DNA of 57,229 nt from Clostridiales bacterium GWD2_32_19 (GCA_001795385.1 MGOU01000026.1:1-57229), one strand, 5' to 3'; positions 27,313 to 35,680 are shown, counted from the first letter of the stretch. Notes: generated from the letters alone by a model not told the origin. Translations and numbers: made by a program.

Positions 27313-28362
27313 CTAGTCTACCTTTTGTTTATTCATTTCTTTATTATCAGACAGGTTTCCAAGCCTTTCAATATATTTGTTACTGGCTTGATCAATATCT
27401 TCTTTGTTGATATTATTATACACTTCTAATATCATATCTAAGGTTGCGTCACCCATCAACTTAGCAATTGTCGTAATGTCAATGCCCATCTGTACTAAGT
27501 TAGTACAAAAAGTATGCCTAAATCTATAAAAGATATACCCTTTTTCTGAAAGTCCTTTCCGTTTTAGTGCACCAGAAAACTGTTTAGCATGGTATTCTTC
27601 CATCTTCAGGGTACCGTCTTGTCCTGTAAATAGCATATTTTCTGTATGGTTAGCAGTTCTTTTCGCCATTAGTTTCTTATTACTTTCTATAGCACTTTTC
27701 CAATCTCTGGCCGCTTGTGAAGCTTCTTGAGTAATGTTTAAGGTTCTTCTTGCAACAAGCGAAACTTTTCCACGTTCGTTCTTAAGTTCCTTAATTATAG
27801 GAACTTGAGATAATTCCTTTTTTGTTTCAATGTCGAACTTGATGTCATAGCTAAGTGCCTGTTCTATTCGCACTTTGCAGTTGTCCAAGTCAACATTTTC
27901 AAAAGTTAATGCCAAAGCCTCACCAGGTCGAATCCCGGTATCGCGCAATATCAATATCAACGCTTTTAATGCTAAATTATCATTAACCGCAATAATAATT
28001 TCTGCAATTTCATCATCTTTTAGTGCTTTATACTTATCGGTGATTGGTGCGTTTCCAAATGGCTCTTTTATATTTTCCATGTAGTTTTTAAGGATTATAT
28101 CCTCTTCATACGCATATCTGACCACGATTCTGAGGACCATATATACATTATGTAATCGTGATTGGCTATAATAGCGCTTTTCACCTTTTACTGTATGTTG
28201 TTTTTGGATAAAATCATTAATAAATGTTTCATAATCCATTTTCCCAAGGCTTCGAATTGGTAATTGTCCCAAGGTAGCTCCAATGTGCTTAGCCCCAAAT
28301 ATGTAGTCTGAGAAACTCCTTGACTTCATGCCCCCGCGCTTACTGTACAGGACTTTGTCCAT
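27313..28362 (-). CDS. Tyrosine recombinase/integrase, N-terminus probably lost
   Basis: The 349 residues from ATG 28362 include a core-binding domain and a catalytic domain. RDTGIRPGEALAL holds the first Arg. YRFRHTFCTNL aligns with box II HxxRH but with Tyr for the first His. LMGDATLDMILEVYNN holds the nucleophile Tyr, with Asp where His or Trp is usual. The homologous reading continues upstream (LTFGEFMDK) past the ATG to a TAA at 28420-28422, and no ribosome site precedes 28362. It may be truncated, or start at a non-ATG codon. It would have excised or inserted the island. Confidence 0.75.
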   Translation of the reverse strand: MDKVLYSKRGGMKSRSFSDYIFGAKHIGATLGQLPIRSLGKMDYETFINDFIQKQHTVKGEKRYYSQSRLHNVYMVLRIVVRYAYEEDIILKNYMENIKEPFGNAPITDKYKALKDDEIAEIIIAVNDNLALKALILILRDTGIRPGEALALTFENVDLDNCKVRIEQALSYDIKFDIETKKELSQVPIIKELKNERGKVSLVARRTLNITQEASQAARDWKSAIESNKKLMAKRTANHTENMLFTGQDGTLKMEEYHAKQFSGALKRKGLSEKGYIFYRFRHTFCTNLVQMGIDITTIAKLMGDATLDMILEVYNNINKEDIDQASNKYIERLGNLSDNKEMNKQKVD

Positions 28363-28640
28363 AAACTCACCAAATGTGAGATCAGCATTGCTAGTTGCCT
28401 TTTCTACCTCATTTGTGCCTTATACATCTGTTGTTTCTTGTGCATCGGCATAAAGGAAGTCCACATGCATTGTAGTCAAACTGTCGAATCCCTTAATTAT
28501 ATCACTATCGTATACATACGTCGACAGCTTACTAACCTCCACCAATCTGTCATTCGTGGAAAAAATATTTTAATCTCCATCGGCCTCTAGTTCTTCCTCA
28601 TGCAAATCCTCCTTTAAGTTTAGTTTTGATGTAATCTGTA
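28363..28640 (-). pseudogene. Interrupted reading frame upstream of the integrase
   Basis: The integrase frame extends upstream for 19 codons (NEVEKATSNADLTFGEF), meets TAA at 28420-28422, then stays open for about 50 codons to a TAA at 28569-28571, with 24 more codons before a TAG. An AAAGGAGGATTTGC-ATG sits at the far end but in another frame. This looks like a decayed 5' part of the integrase or a small upstream gene. No function recognised. Confidence 0.4.
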
Positions 28641-28693
28641 TCTCCTAGTGCCCCGCATTCAGTGGGTTACAGGTGTATCGCTGCAGTGATTGG

Positions 28694-28722
28694 ATTATAA
28701 CTCCACATCCCACAAACGTCAA
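28694..28722 (-). promoter_or_regulatory. Sigma-A promoter reading toward the integrase
   Basis: TTGACG (28722-28717), 17 bases, TATAAT (28699-28694). It lies in a locally more GC-rich block (about 28640-28720). The rest of the gap to 28904 is AT-rich with no gene seen. Confidence 0.7.
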
Positions 28723-28904
28723 TCCTTTTTGAATAAATTGTAAATACTTGTAATTTTATTGTTTTTATGCAAAATAATAACCCATATATTTCTATAAGGA
28801 TTATGGTTTTTGGCTATTTTAGATTTTTTTATTATTTTTTGTTGATTTCTTAAGGATTCCCCTTAATTAGGCCGTTCTGCGCACTTTCTTAGTAGAATAG
28901 CTAA

Positions 28905-29627
28905 TCAAATATTAACGACATCTCCGTCATCCACAATCTTTATATTCTTTACTTCCTGTTCTCTTATCTCATCAAACATGTGTGTTGCAATAATTTTACA
29001 CTTTCCTTTATATTTTTCAGCCAGCAGCTCTGCCTCTGCTAAAGATAGATGAGATGGTATCTTTTGAACAAACGATACATCCATCACCGTGATAGGTGTG
29101 TTTTGTAAAATAGTTTCAACACCACTGCACTCTCTAGTATCTCCAGTATATCCAAAGGTTTTTTCGCCTTTACTAACGATATAGCCTAAGCATTTTATAT
29201 CATCATCATGCTCTACTTCTATTGCTTTTATATCATAGCCATGTAATTGCAAAGATTCACCATCATCTATCTCTATAATTTCGAGATTTGTATTGTTAAC
29301 AAGCTTTTCCCATGTTTCAACACTATAGCCCATTGTAAACAGCTGTTTCAGTTTATTCGATTCTCCCATAGGTGTAACAATAGTCAAATGCTCGCTTCTT
29401 TGTCCTGTTAGACCTAGTTCTAGCATCAAAAATGGTATGTCAAAATAATGGTCGCCATGAAAATGCGTTATCAAGACAATACTTATGTTCTCTGGGTTAC
29501 TTCCCAGTCTTTTCATTTGTTTCATTGCCCCATTCGGAGCATCTATCAAAATTTTATCATCTACAAAAGCACATGCACTAAATCTGTCTGCTCTTATTGA
29601 GCCTGTTCCTATAAACTTTATTTTCAT
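28905..29627 (-). CDS. Metallo-beta-lactamase fold hydrolase (RNase Z-like)
   Basis: The 240-aa protein has the MBL motifs THFHGDHYFDIP, GYTGDTRE and ATHMFDE, with N-terminal KFIGTGSIRADRFSAC. The layout is close to RNase Z, but it is shorter than typical tRNase Z and probably acts on a small ester, phosphodiester or nucleotide. First gene of the rightward cargo set after the integrase. RBS GGAGGG before the ATG. Confidence 0.8.
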   Translation of the reverse strand: MKIKFIGTGSIRADRFSACAFVDDKILIDAPNGAMKQMKRLGSNPENISIVLITHFHGDHYFDIPFLMLELGLTGQRSEHLTIVTPMGESNKLKQLFTMGYSVETWEKLVNNTNLEIIEIDDGESLQLHGYDIKAIEVEHDDDIKCLGYIVSKGEKTFGYTGDTRECSGVETILQNTPITVMDVSFVQKIPSHLSLAEAELLAEKYKGKCKIIATHMFDEIREQEVKNIKIVDDGDVVNI

Positions 29628-29713
29628 GTATTCCCTCCATTATTATCTACCTTTTAGTAATTTCGAATCGTTTCACTAGTTCAATATATCACACTTCACA
29701 ATGTATATCTTAG

Positions 29714-30178
29714 CTACTTAACTACCTCTGCCTTTTCGTCTTCTCCTGGCTCCTCAAACCAACTTGAAAACAATTCATACTCGTGATCCGGAATTTCATA
29801 TTCGTTTTCTTTTAGGTTTTTATTACGATGGTGGACTCTCTCCCTGATTACTTCATCGCTGTAGTTCAAGTATATGAGTCTAACATCATACTTTGCGAAT
29901 CTTTCTCTTATATAATCCCTCTTTGCGCGTTTCCAGAATCCAAAATCAAGTACTACACTATGCTCTAACCCAAGTAGCTTTTCACATGTTCGATATATCA
30001 TTTCCTCACACTTTATAAGTGCAGCTTCATGTGCCTCTCTACCATCTAAATGCCCATAAAAGTGTAGCATATAATCATCAGCAGAGAAATGAATCACTCC
30101 TTGCTCTGCTTCCATTTTCCTTGCATACGTTGATTTCCCTGAACCTACTTTCCCACATAACATATATAATGTTGGCAT
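29714..30178 (-). CDS. P-loop ATP-binding kinase-like protein
   Basis: The 154-aa protein has an N-terminal Walker A (MLCGKVGSGKSTYARKM), a conserved DD near ADDYM and a Walker B-like VVLDFGFW. An Arg-rich lid (RERVHHRN) follows, as in small AAA_33/zeta-like kinases. It may phosphorylate a small molecule such as an antibiotic, nucleotide or sugar; substrate unknown. No antitoxin partner is beside it. Confidence 0.75.
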   Translation of the reverse strand: MPTLYMLCGKVGSGKSTYARKMEAEQGVIHFSADDYMLHFYGHLDGREAHEAALIKCEEMIYRTCEKLLGLEHSVVLDFGFWKRAKRDYIRERFAKYDVRLIYLNYSDEVIRERVHHRNKNLKENEYEIPDHEYELFSSWFEEPGEDEKAEVVK

Positions 30179-30191
30179 AATATCACGCTCC

Positions 30192-30659
30192 TCATATCTC
30201 TAATTTAAATTTCACTGTGCTGTCTCCATTCACTCTATCATTTTCAACAATCTCAACAATTTTGAACCCACACTTTGCAAACACGCCTTGTGATGCTTGA
30301 TTCTCACCCCATGTCTGCGTTAATATTTCTTTTACACCTCTAGTTTTATACCTTTCTATTACATCTTCCACTTGTTTGAACCCTAGCTTCATACCTCTAT
30401 TGTCTTTGCAGACGTACATCGGCCCAATATCAATTGAGCCATTTTCCTCAAAAATAGTAATAAAAGCAACTACTTTTTGCTCAGCATTCACATAGCCATA
30501 TATCTTGAAATAATCTTTCTTGCTAAACTTAGTCATAAGTGGCATGATTGTTTTATCTGGCTTTGCTCTGCTTGGCAGGAAATCTTTTAGTCCTTCCGCC
30601 TCTGTGACTAAATCATTAACTTCTTCTAGAGTCATTGGTCTCAATATATAGTCTTTCAA
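30192..30659 (-). CDS. GNAT family acetyltransferase
   Basis: The 155-aa protein shows the GNAT core: strand IDIGPMYVCKDNRGMKLGFKQVEDVI (acetyl-CoA loop less canonical than R/QxxGxG/A) and the C-terminal SQGVFAKCGFKIVE. TTG at 30659 is the preferred start because GGGAG lies 9 bases upstream; the TTG at 30668 overlaps it. Substrate unknown. It ends 13 bases before the kinase gene. Confidence 0.75.
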   Translation of the reverse strand: MKDYILRPMTLEEVNDLVTEAEGLKDFLPSRAKPDKTIMPLMTKFSKKDYFKIYGYVNAEQKVVAFITIFEENGSIDIGPMYVCKDNRGMKLGFKQVEDVIERYKTRGVKEILTQTWGENQASQGVFAKCGFKIVEIVENDRVNGDSTVKFKLEI

Positions 30660-30688
30660 TTGTATCAACTCCCTATCATTTTAATCCT

Positions 30689-31196
30689 CTATTTATTAAA
30701 CCCACTACTTAAAAAGTTTCTAATAGACTCAAAAGAACTTTTTCTGACTCTTTCTTCATTATAGGCTGAGAAAATTTCTTCTGGAGACATCCATATAACA
30801 TCATCAACTTCTTCTTTTTGCAGTACCATATCTTCTCTTTTAAAGTCTGCCTCTAAATAATAAATATCAAAAAAGCAGTTTTACTAGTTGGCCTTTCCTC
30901 TACTAAAATAATTTCATCTATATCATTTCTAATCCTTGTTCCTCGTACATTTCTCTCACAATAGTATCTCTACTATTATACCCTTGCACCACCCATCCAC
31001 TTGGTAAAGAGAGAATACTCCCTTTCTCTTTTGAAGTTAACTGCATCATAATTTTATCTTCACTATTATTCACTAATAATGCTGCAATTAAAACACGCTG
31101 CCCTTCTGGCAATAACTCTTTATACTTTGATCTAGGAATTACTACTCCTGTCTTTTTCTTATTGACATCTATTAACTCAATATACTCTTCCTCCAT
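30689..31196 (-). pseudogene. Nudix hydrolase, broken by two frameshifts
   Basis: The N-terminal part from ATG 31196 reads MEEEYIELIDVNKKKTG and a Nudix box ending REMYEEQGLEM. The frame then shifts near 30925 to IDEIILVEERPTSKTAF, and again near 30872 in a run of six T. One extra T would restore FFDIYYLEADFK and the remainder to the TAG at 30689. The Nudix-box Glu before the REx2EE motif is also replaced by Tyr. RBS GGGAGG before 31196 remains. Clear decay of an ordinary IDI/Nudix-type gene. Confidence 0.8.
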
Positions 31197-31209
31197 ATGT
31201 ACCGCCTCC

Positions 31210-31746
31210 CTATCGTACATCTTCCTTTTGCAACTCAAACCATGTTACTCCATCTACCGCACGTTTTTTCTTAAATCCTACCTTTTCAAAAACCTTATGG
31301 GCAGATATTCTATCATTTGGGATGTTATCAACTAGACTCTCTAATCCCAATCCTTCGAATGCTGTTTTCATTAATAGCCTTAGTGCTTCCTCGCTATAAC
31401 CCATCCTTCGATACTTTGCTTCTATTAAAATTTCCGTTATGTTTTCCTTTGTTTCCTCATCGTAGTGACAAGCGACATCACCTATAAACACATCATCTTC
31501 TTTTCTACATATGTATGCAAAAAATCGCTTTGGCGTATTTCCAATCCATTTGTCATACCAATTCTGCCACTTAGATTCGTTAAAATCTATGCAGCCAGTT
31601 TTCTTATCATATCCGACATACGACATGTCAATCCCTGCATTATAATTCATTGTATCCGGGTCTGCCAAAAGCTTTTGCCTGTATGCTAGCTCATCATAAC
31701 TCGGAATTTTTAAGTATAATCTCTCTGAACCTTTTATCTTATTCAT
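31210..31746 (-). CDS. GNAT family acetyltransferase (RimJ-like)
   Basis: The 178-aa protein matches the RimJ/RimL-like GNAT layout: YLKIPSYDELAYRQKLLADPDTMNYN is the N-terminal helix, FIGDVACHYDEETKENITEILIEAKYRRMGYSEEAL the acetyl-CoA-binding stretch (quoted in part: EAKYRRMGYSEEAL), and RISAHKVFEKVGFKKK the C-terminal motif. ATG 31746 follows GGAGG by 9 bases. Its stop overlaps the leader of the broken Nudix gene. Confidence 0.8.
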   Translation of the reverse strand: MNKIKGSERLYLKIPSYDELAYRQKLLADPDTMNYNAGIDMSYVGYDKKTGCIDFNESKWQNWYDKWIGNTPKRFFAYICRKEDDVFIGDVACHYDEETKENITEILIEAKYRRMGYSEEALRLLMKTAFEGLGLESLVDNIPNDRISAHKVFEKVGFKKKRAVDGVTWFELQKEDVR

Positions 31747-31762
31747 AACTATCAGCCTCCTT

Positions 31763-32191
31763 CTACACTGGCATACTATACTTTCTACTATTTGCTTTTG
31801 TAAATCCCACTTTTTCATAAAACTTATGTATTACTGGCTGGTCATCTAAGCAAGTTAGTATAATCTGCTTGTATCCATGCTCTTTGGCATATTTTTTCAC
31901 ATAATCCATCATTATCGAGCCAACCTTGTGCTCTCTGTAATCTGAGTTTACCGATATGTTAAACAACTCAATTACGGGTTGGAACGAAAAGGTGAACAAA
32001 TCAATCTTTTGCATTGTGATACTCCCTATAATTTTGCCATCAAGCTTTGCTACGATGATTTCGTAGTTTCTATCTAACTTATAAGAGTTTCTATATATTT
32101 CTATGTCCTGACTACCGCCAAAACAGTTGTCGATTAGTGCTTTATATTGCTCTAGATCGTCATACTTTAAATTTTCAATTTTTATATCCAC
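31763..32191 (-). CDS. GNAT family acetyltransferase
   Basis: The 142-aa protein has ISVNSDYREHKVGSIMMDYVK (motif A) and HKFYEKVGF (motif B). It starts at GTG 32191 behind AAGGAG, in the tail of the broken pyrophosphatase gene. Third acetyltransferase of the island; substrate unknown. Confidence 0.85.
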   Translation of the reverse strand: MDIKIENLKYDDLEQYKALIDNCFGGSQDIEIYRNSYKLDRNYEIIVAKLDGKIIGSITMQKIDLFTFSFQPVIELFNISVNSDYREHKVGSIMMDYVKKYAKEHGYKQIILTCLDDQPVIHKFYEKVGFTKANSRKYSMPV

Positions 32192-32204
32192 TATGATTCA
32201 CTCC

Positions 32205-32539
32205 TTATCTAACTATCTCATGTAAAAAGAATCTCTCTTGAAACTCCGTTAAAGCCTCAATCTGTTCATCTGAATAGCTCTTATCGTTAGGCACGACTAT
32301 TAACTTATCATCATCATTAGGCTATGTATAATAGCAATGCATTTGCCTCTAAACTCTTCTACAGGCTGAAATACTCCAAGTACATACGCGTCCAATTATT
32401 CGCCGTCACCTGAAATCGTATCAGGTATATATCCATAATTTACAGGATAAACAAAACCGTGTTTCGGATGTTTGCTTCCCATAACCCTATCCATTTTTAC
32501 TGTCACTTCTGTATTAAGATATTCTTCTGCCCTATTCAT
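32205..32539 (-). pseudogene. Soluble inorganic pyrophosphatase, broken
   Basis: From ATG 32539 the frame reads MNRAEEYLNTEVTVKMDRVM and GSKHPKHGFVYPVNYGYIPD, then TISGDGE and an in-frame TAA at 32396-32398 where Glu is expected before LDAYVLGVF. A one-base loss near 32325 then shifts the frame. The remainder, NDDDKLIVVPNDKSYSDEQI and ALTEFQERFF, ends at TAA 32205. Resembles short family I-type pyrophosphatases found in accessory DNA. Not functional as read. Confidence 0.8.
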
Positions 32540-32732
32540 TTGCACCATCCCCTTTATAATTTTCAAATTTCTCTACCAATCTTTCAACATCTTGATAATT
32601 GCGTACTACCCTTATATCCTTATCTGGATATCTATTTAATACTTCCTCGATTCTAGGCATGCTTTTGATACTAAAATCTCGAATAAATTGTATAAATTCA
32701 TCGGTCACTGTCTCATCAAAACCATCCACCAT
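32532..32732 (-). pseudogene. Gene fragment (66 codons), unidentified
   Basis: An open frame (MVDGFDETVTDEFIQFIRDF ... ERLVEKFENYKGDGANE, shown in part) overlaps the pyrophosphatase start by 8 bases. It is rich in charged helices. It continues upstream in frame with the tail of the RhuM relic, so it may be the 3' end of a fused or deleted gene. Not recognised. Confidence 0.35.
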
Positions 32733-33668
32733 ATATTCTGTACTTGCCTTTTTATTGCTTCTTCGTGAGAAATGCTGCCTGCATTTTCAAGTACCTTCTT
32801 CTTTCGGTATTTTAGTAATCATCTGTGACATTTATCCAATCTTTCATCGTCATTACTTGTTGTTCTTTTGCTTCTGTCTCAGCAATATCCAAAAATAAAT
32901 TTGTTAAATTGTTTAGTCTTTCTATCTCATTTTTTTCTAAATAGTTTTTCGCAATACTTATATCATACTTTAGTATCTTACCCTCTGGTGAGTTTTTCCA
33001 AGAAGTTAACCCCATATTTACTTTTTCACTATCCACACTTTCATATATAAGTTCAGCCGCAGTTTTTCCGGTAATTACATAGTGTAACTTGTTCTGAACA
33101 ATCTTGAAAAATATATACACCTCTTCACTATCTTTACTGTAATCGCTACTACAACTCTCAAATATATCAGTGATTTTTGGGTAAGCACGCCTTTCACTTA
33201 CCCTGATTTCTTTTATTATTTCTACTAATTCATCAAAACAGTCTTTTCCAAACTTTAATCCGTTTTTTAATCTTTCTTTATCTATCACAAAGCCTTTTAT
33301 TACGTATTCCTTTAGTATTTTAGTCGCCCATATTCTAAATTGAGTAGCTTTCTTTGAGTTACTCTGTATCCCACTGCTATTATAGCATCAAGATTATAAA
33401 ACAAAACTTTCCTTGTAACGTTTCTATTACCCTCTTTTTGAACTTTTGAAATTTCTTCAATAGTTAAGTTTCTGCTAAGCTCTTCACTTTCATATATATT
33501 TTTCAGATGAACATTTATATTATCATTTCCTACATCAAAAAGTTCAGCCATCCCTCTCTGAGAAAGCCATATGTTTTCATTCTTTAGTACCACATCCACA
33601 TTGATCTTCCCATCATCTGTTTCATACAATAAGAACTTGCTTTCTTTTATTATAGCACCATTTGTCAT
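32733..33668 (-). pseudogene. RhuM family gene, broken by several frameshifts
   Basis: RhuM proteins are KilA-N-like, virulence-island-associated proteins of unknown biochemical role. ATG 33668 (GGAG 9 bases before) opens DGKINVDVVLKNENIWLSQR and MAELFDVGNDNINVHLKNIY. The frame shifts near 33355 (one A missing in AGAGTAACTC) into FRIWATKILKEYVIKGF and the long middle piece to 32812 (MTMKDWINVTDDY). Further shifts near 32812 and 32795 lead into LENAGSISHEEAIK, the family C-terminus. Not functional. Confidence 0.8.
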
Positions 33669-33822
33669 AATTATTTGCTCCTTCCCGCTCTTTATATTCT
33701 ACTTCCATTCTACCATTTTTTTCATATTTTTTCAATGCATTCAGGTGAAATTTGCAATTCTCGACTTCAAAATTATTATGATTAAATTTTATAAATGCTT
33801 TCCTTTTATCCACACATAATCT

Positions 33823-34572
33823 CTAAACCAACACCCGAAGCCCTGAGTCAGTGAAATACCTAACATTCTTAGACACGACAAGTCGCCATTTTGCACTGTA
33901 TTCCGTGGCACAAGGTGGCTTTTGCCCTAGTAAATATCTTGTGCTTTTGCCGATTTTACTCATACATAGGTTTACCAGTTCGTCTGATACTTTCAGATCC
34001 TCTTTATAGTATTCGAGCAAATACCCCGCCTTCTGATACACAATTTGCGAGCCATATATCGACAAGTACTTTGCTATTTTGGCAGAGTCTACTTTTACAA
34101 CCATATCCAGAGAATGTATAAGTTCCTCAAATCCAAGTATTTTATCAAAGTCTTTTATCATATCAACAATCGTATTCTCCATATCCGTCACCCGTATGTC
34201 ATGACACCTCTCATATGTTTCTACGCCGTCTTCAGCCTTTGTTCTTATAAATTTATACATTAGGCCTTCAAACTCAAAATCCCTAAATACGGTCTTTGAT
34301 GCTACAAATACTACATTGCTTACTTGATTGATAATTCCATAACACTCAAATGCACTTTGATGTGATACGTGGGATGAGTCTGTTATCTTACTTGCTATCT
34401 TATATTTATTTGGTATACTAGCCCCTGTCACCAAATCAAGACATGCATATAAGTTTTTCTTTATACTTTTGATGTAATTGCTTTTTTGATAGCTTTTTAT
34501 TAATGAATCAGCTGTAGAAACTTTTCCGACAAGTTCTATAATATCTTTCTTTGAGAATACCTGTAATTTCAT
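33823..34572 (-). CDS. AbiEi-like antitoxin/transcriptional regulator, orphan
   Basis: The 249-aa protein resembles AbiEi antitoxins of type IV toxin-antitoxin and abortive-infection systems. An N-terminal winged helix (FSKKDIIELVGKVSTADSLI, KSYQKSNYIKSIKKNLYACL) is followed by the C-terminal domain (SHVSHQSAFECYGI, NTIVDMIKDFDKILGFEELIH). The cognate AbiEii nucleotidyltransferase normally follows directly, but here only the RhuM relic follows. ATG 34572 has GAGAGGTG 5 bases upstream. Confidence 0.75.
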   Translation of the reverse strand: MKLQVFSKKDIIELVGKVSTADSLIKSYQKSNYIKSIKKNLYACLDLVTGASIPNKYKIASKITDSSHVSHQSAFECYGIINQVSNVVFVASKTVFRDFEFEGLMYKFIRTKAEDGVETYERCHDIRVTDMENTIVDMIKDFDKILGFEELIHSLDMVVKVDSAKIAKYLSIYGSQIVYQKAGYLLEYYKEDLKVSDELVNLCMSKIGKSTRYLLGQKPPCATEYSAKWRLVVSKNVRYFTDSGLRVLV

Positions 34573-34676
34573 CAAATCACCTCTCAATCCTTGTTACTTT
34601 AATTTTATTACAATTACATTATTTTTTCAATGTTTTTGTGTAGAATTTGGAGCGTTTATATTAATTTTATAACCAC

Positions 34677-34709
34677 AAAAAGTGATTGACACAACTCAAT
34701 CACTTTTTT
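34677..34709 (-). terminator. Terminator downstream of the ATPase relic
   Basis: Perfect 13-bp stem AAAAAGTGATTGA/TCAATCACTTTTT with a 6-base loop and T-rich flanks. Confidence 0.8.
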
Positions 34710-34727
34710 GCTGCAAGTGCATTTTAG

Positions 34728-35286
34728 CTAGTATTTTTTTAGTAAAAAATCTATAATATTGATTTGCCTAATCCCATCATGTGATACTTGTGGATCATTG
34801 TCCATGGTAATCAAATATTTAGGATAATCGTCTCCCGTTTTTCTCAAAGATTTTAATTCCCTCTCCAATGTACTTATATCGCGGACGGAAGCAGCTACTT
34901 GATAATATTCTGTACCTTTTGCACCTTCACCGACAAAATCTATTTCATATTGATCTACTTTTCCTATGTGAACCTTATATCCTCGCCTTCTCAAAGCTTG
35001 GAACATTTTGAATCTCGTCAAAAAATATATAATTTTTCTTTCCTTTTTGCACCTTTTCTTTTACATATTTATGCAATTCCATAAAATCAAGCAAATGATT
35101 ATATTCTACATTTTCAAAATTAATTGCAATAATTTGTCCTTCGTCTACTCCATTATCAAGTAAATACTCCCTAAATAACTCAAGTAAAGTAGATTTTCCA
35201 CATCTTCGAATTCCAGTTACTATTTTTATTAAATCTTTGTCTTTAAAGCTAACCAGTTTATTCAAGTATTGATCTCTTCTTATCAT
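34728..35286 (-). pseudogene. DUF4143-type AAA ATPase with internal deletion
   Basis: ATG 35286 (GGAGGCG upstream) opens the ATPase half: KIVTGIRRCGKSTLLELF (Walker A) and YIFFDEIQNVPSFEKA (Walker B). At about 35000 the text jumps to RRRGYKVHIGKVDQYEIDFV in another frame, the C-terminal nuclease-like DUF4143 domain, ending at 34728. Full proteins are near 400 residues, so roughly 200 central codons are missing. Resembles ATPases common in clostridial and archaeal genomes. Confidence 0.8.
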
Positions 35287-35584
35287 ATAATCGCCTCCTA
35301 ATATATTTGGATTATATTCCAAAAATTTCTATTGTCAATATGTTTTCGGAATATAACTTAATAATATTTTTTAAAGCTTTTACATCAAATTTAAAGTAAT
35401 TTCAATTTTCATCACCTCAGTCCTTGCAATCCATCCCATCCTGCGCTATAATAATCATCGTAATCAAAAAGTCTATAGTCCAGTGTGTGAAATGATAAAT
35501 AATCCGATGTGGCGGTTTTGAATCCCAAGCCTGTTTTGAATTATGGAATAGTTTTCCTATTTTTCACAAATATGAACTTAAAAT

Positions 35585-35627
35585 CAGTCCTGTTAAAGGG
35601 GTGCGGGTTCGATTCCCGCCTTCGGCA
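35585..35627 (+). repeat. attR: 43-bp copy of tRNA-Leu 3' end
   Basis: Identical to 25038-25080. No 5' half of a tRNA precedes it, so it is not a second tRNA. The 250 bases before it hold no recognisable gene. Confidence 0.9.
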
Positions 35628-35680
35628 GACCATATAAAATAAGGTGCTCAAGCATATTGAACACCTTATTTTATATGGTC
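35628..35680 (+). terminator. Long hairpin, probably the ancestral tRNA-Leu terminator
   Basis: 24-bp arms with one G-U pair around a 5-base loop, directly after attR and so directly after tRNA-Leu before integration. The stem ends are A/T-rich. The terminator at 49727 shares the AAAATA..GG.TGTTCA core. Nothing else was seen up to 35784. Confidence 0.65.

Larger units (their letters stand above)
25081..35627. mobile_element. 10.5-kb genomic island in tRNA-Leu
   Basis: Bounded by the 43-bp direct repeat. It contains two tyrosine-recombinase genes near the left end and accessory cargo. At least five cargo genes are broken (Nudix, pyrophosphatase, RhuM, DUF4143 ATPase, first integrase), whereas the flanks hold mostly intact conserved genes. 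No relaxase, coupling ATPase, replication or phage structural genes are visible, so it is an integrative island or remnant rather than a self-transmissible element. Confidence 0.88.

Noticed and set aside
33622-33813. Open frame of 63 codons on the minus strand between AbiEi and RhuM
   Set aside because: No family recognised, and it overlaps the RhuM start in another frame. It could be a remnant of the missing AbiEii but nothing in the sequence supports that.
35585-35627. Possible second tRNA-Leu
   Set aside because: Only the 3' half of the tRNA is present; the preceding bases do not form a D-arm, anticodon arm or 5' acceptor. It is the attR repeat.
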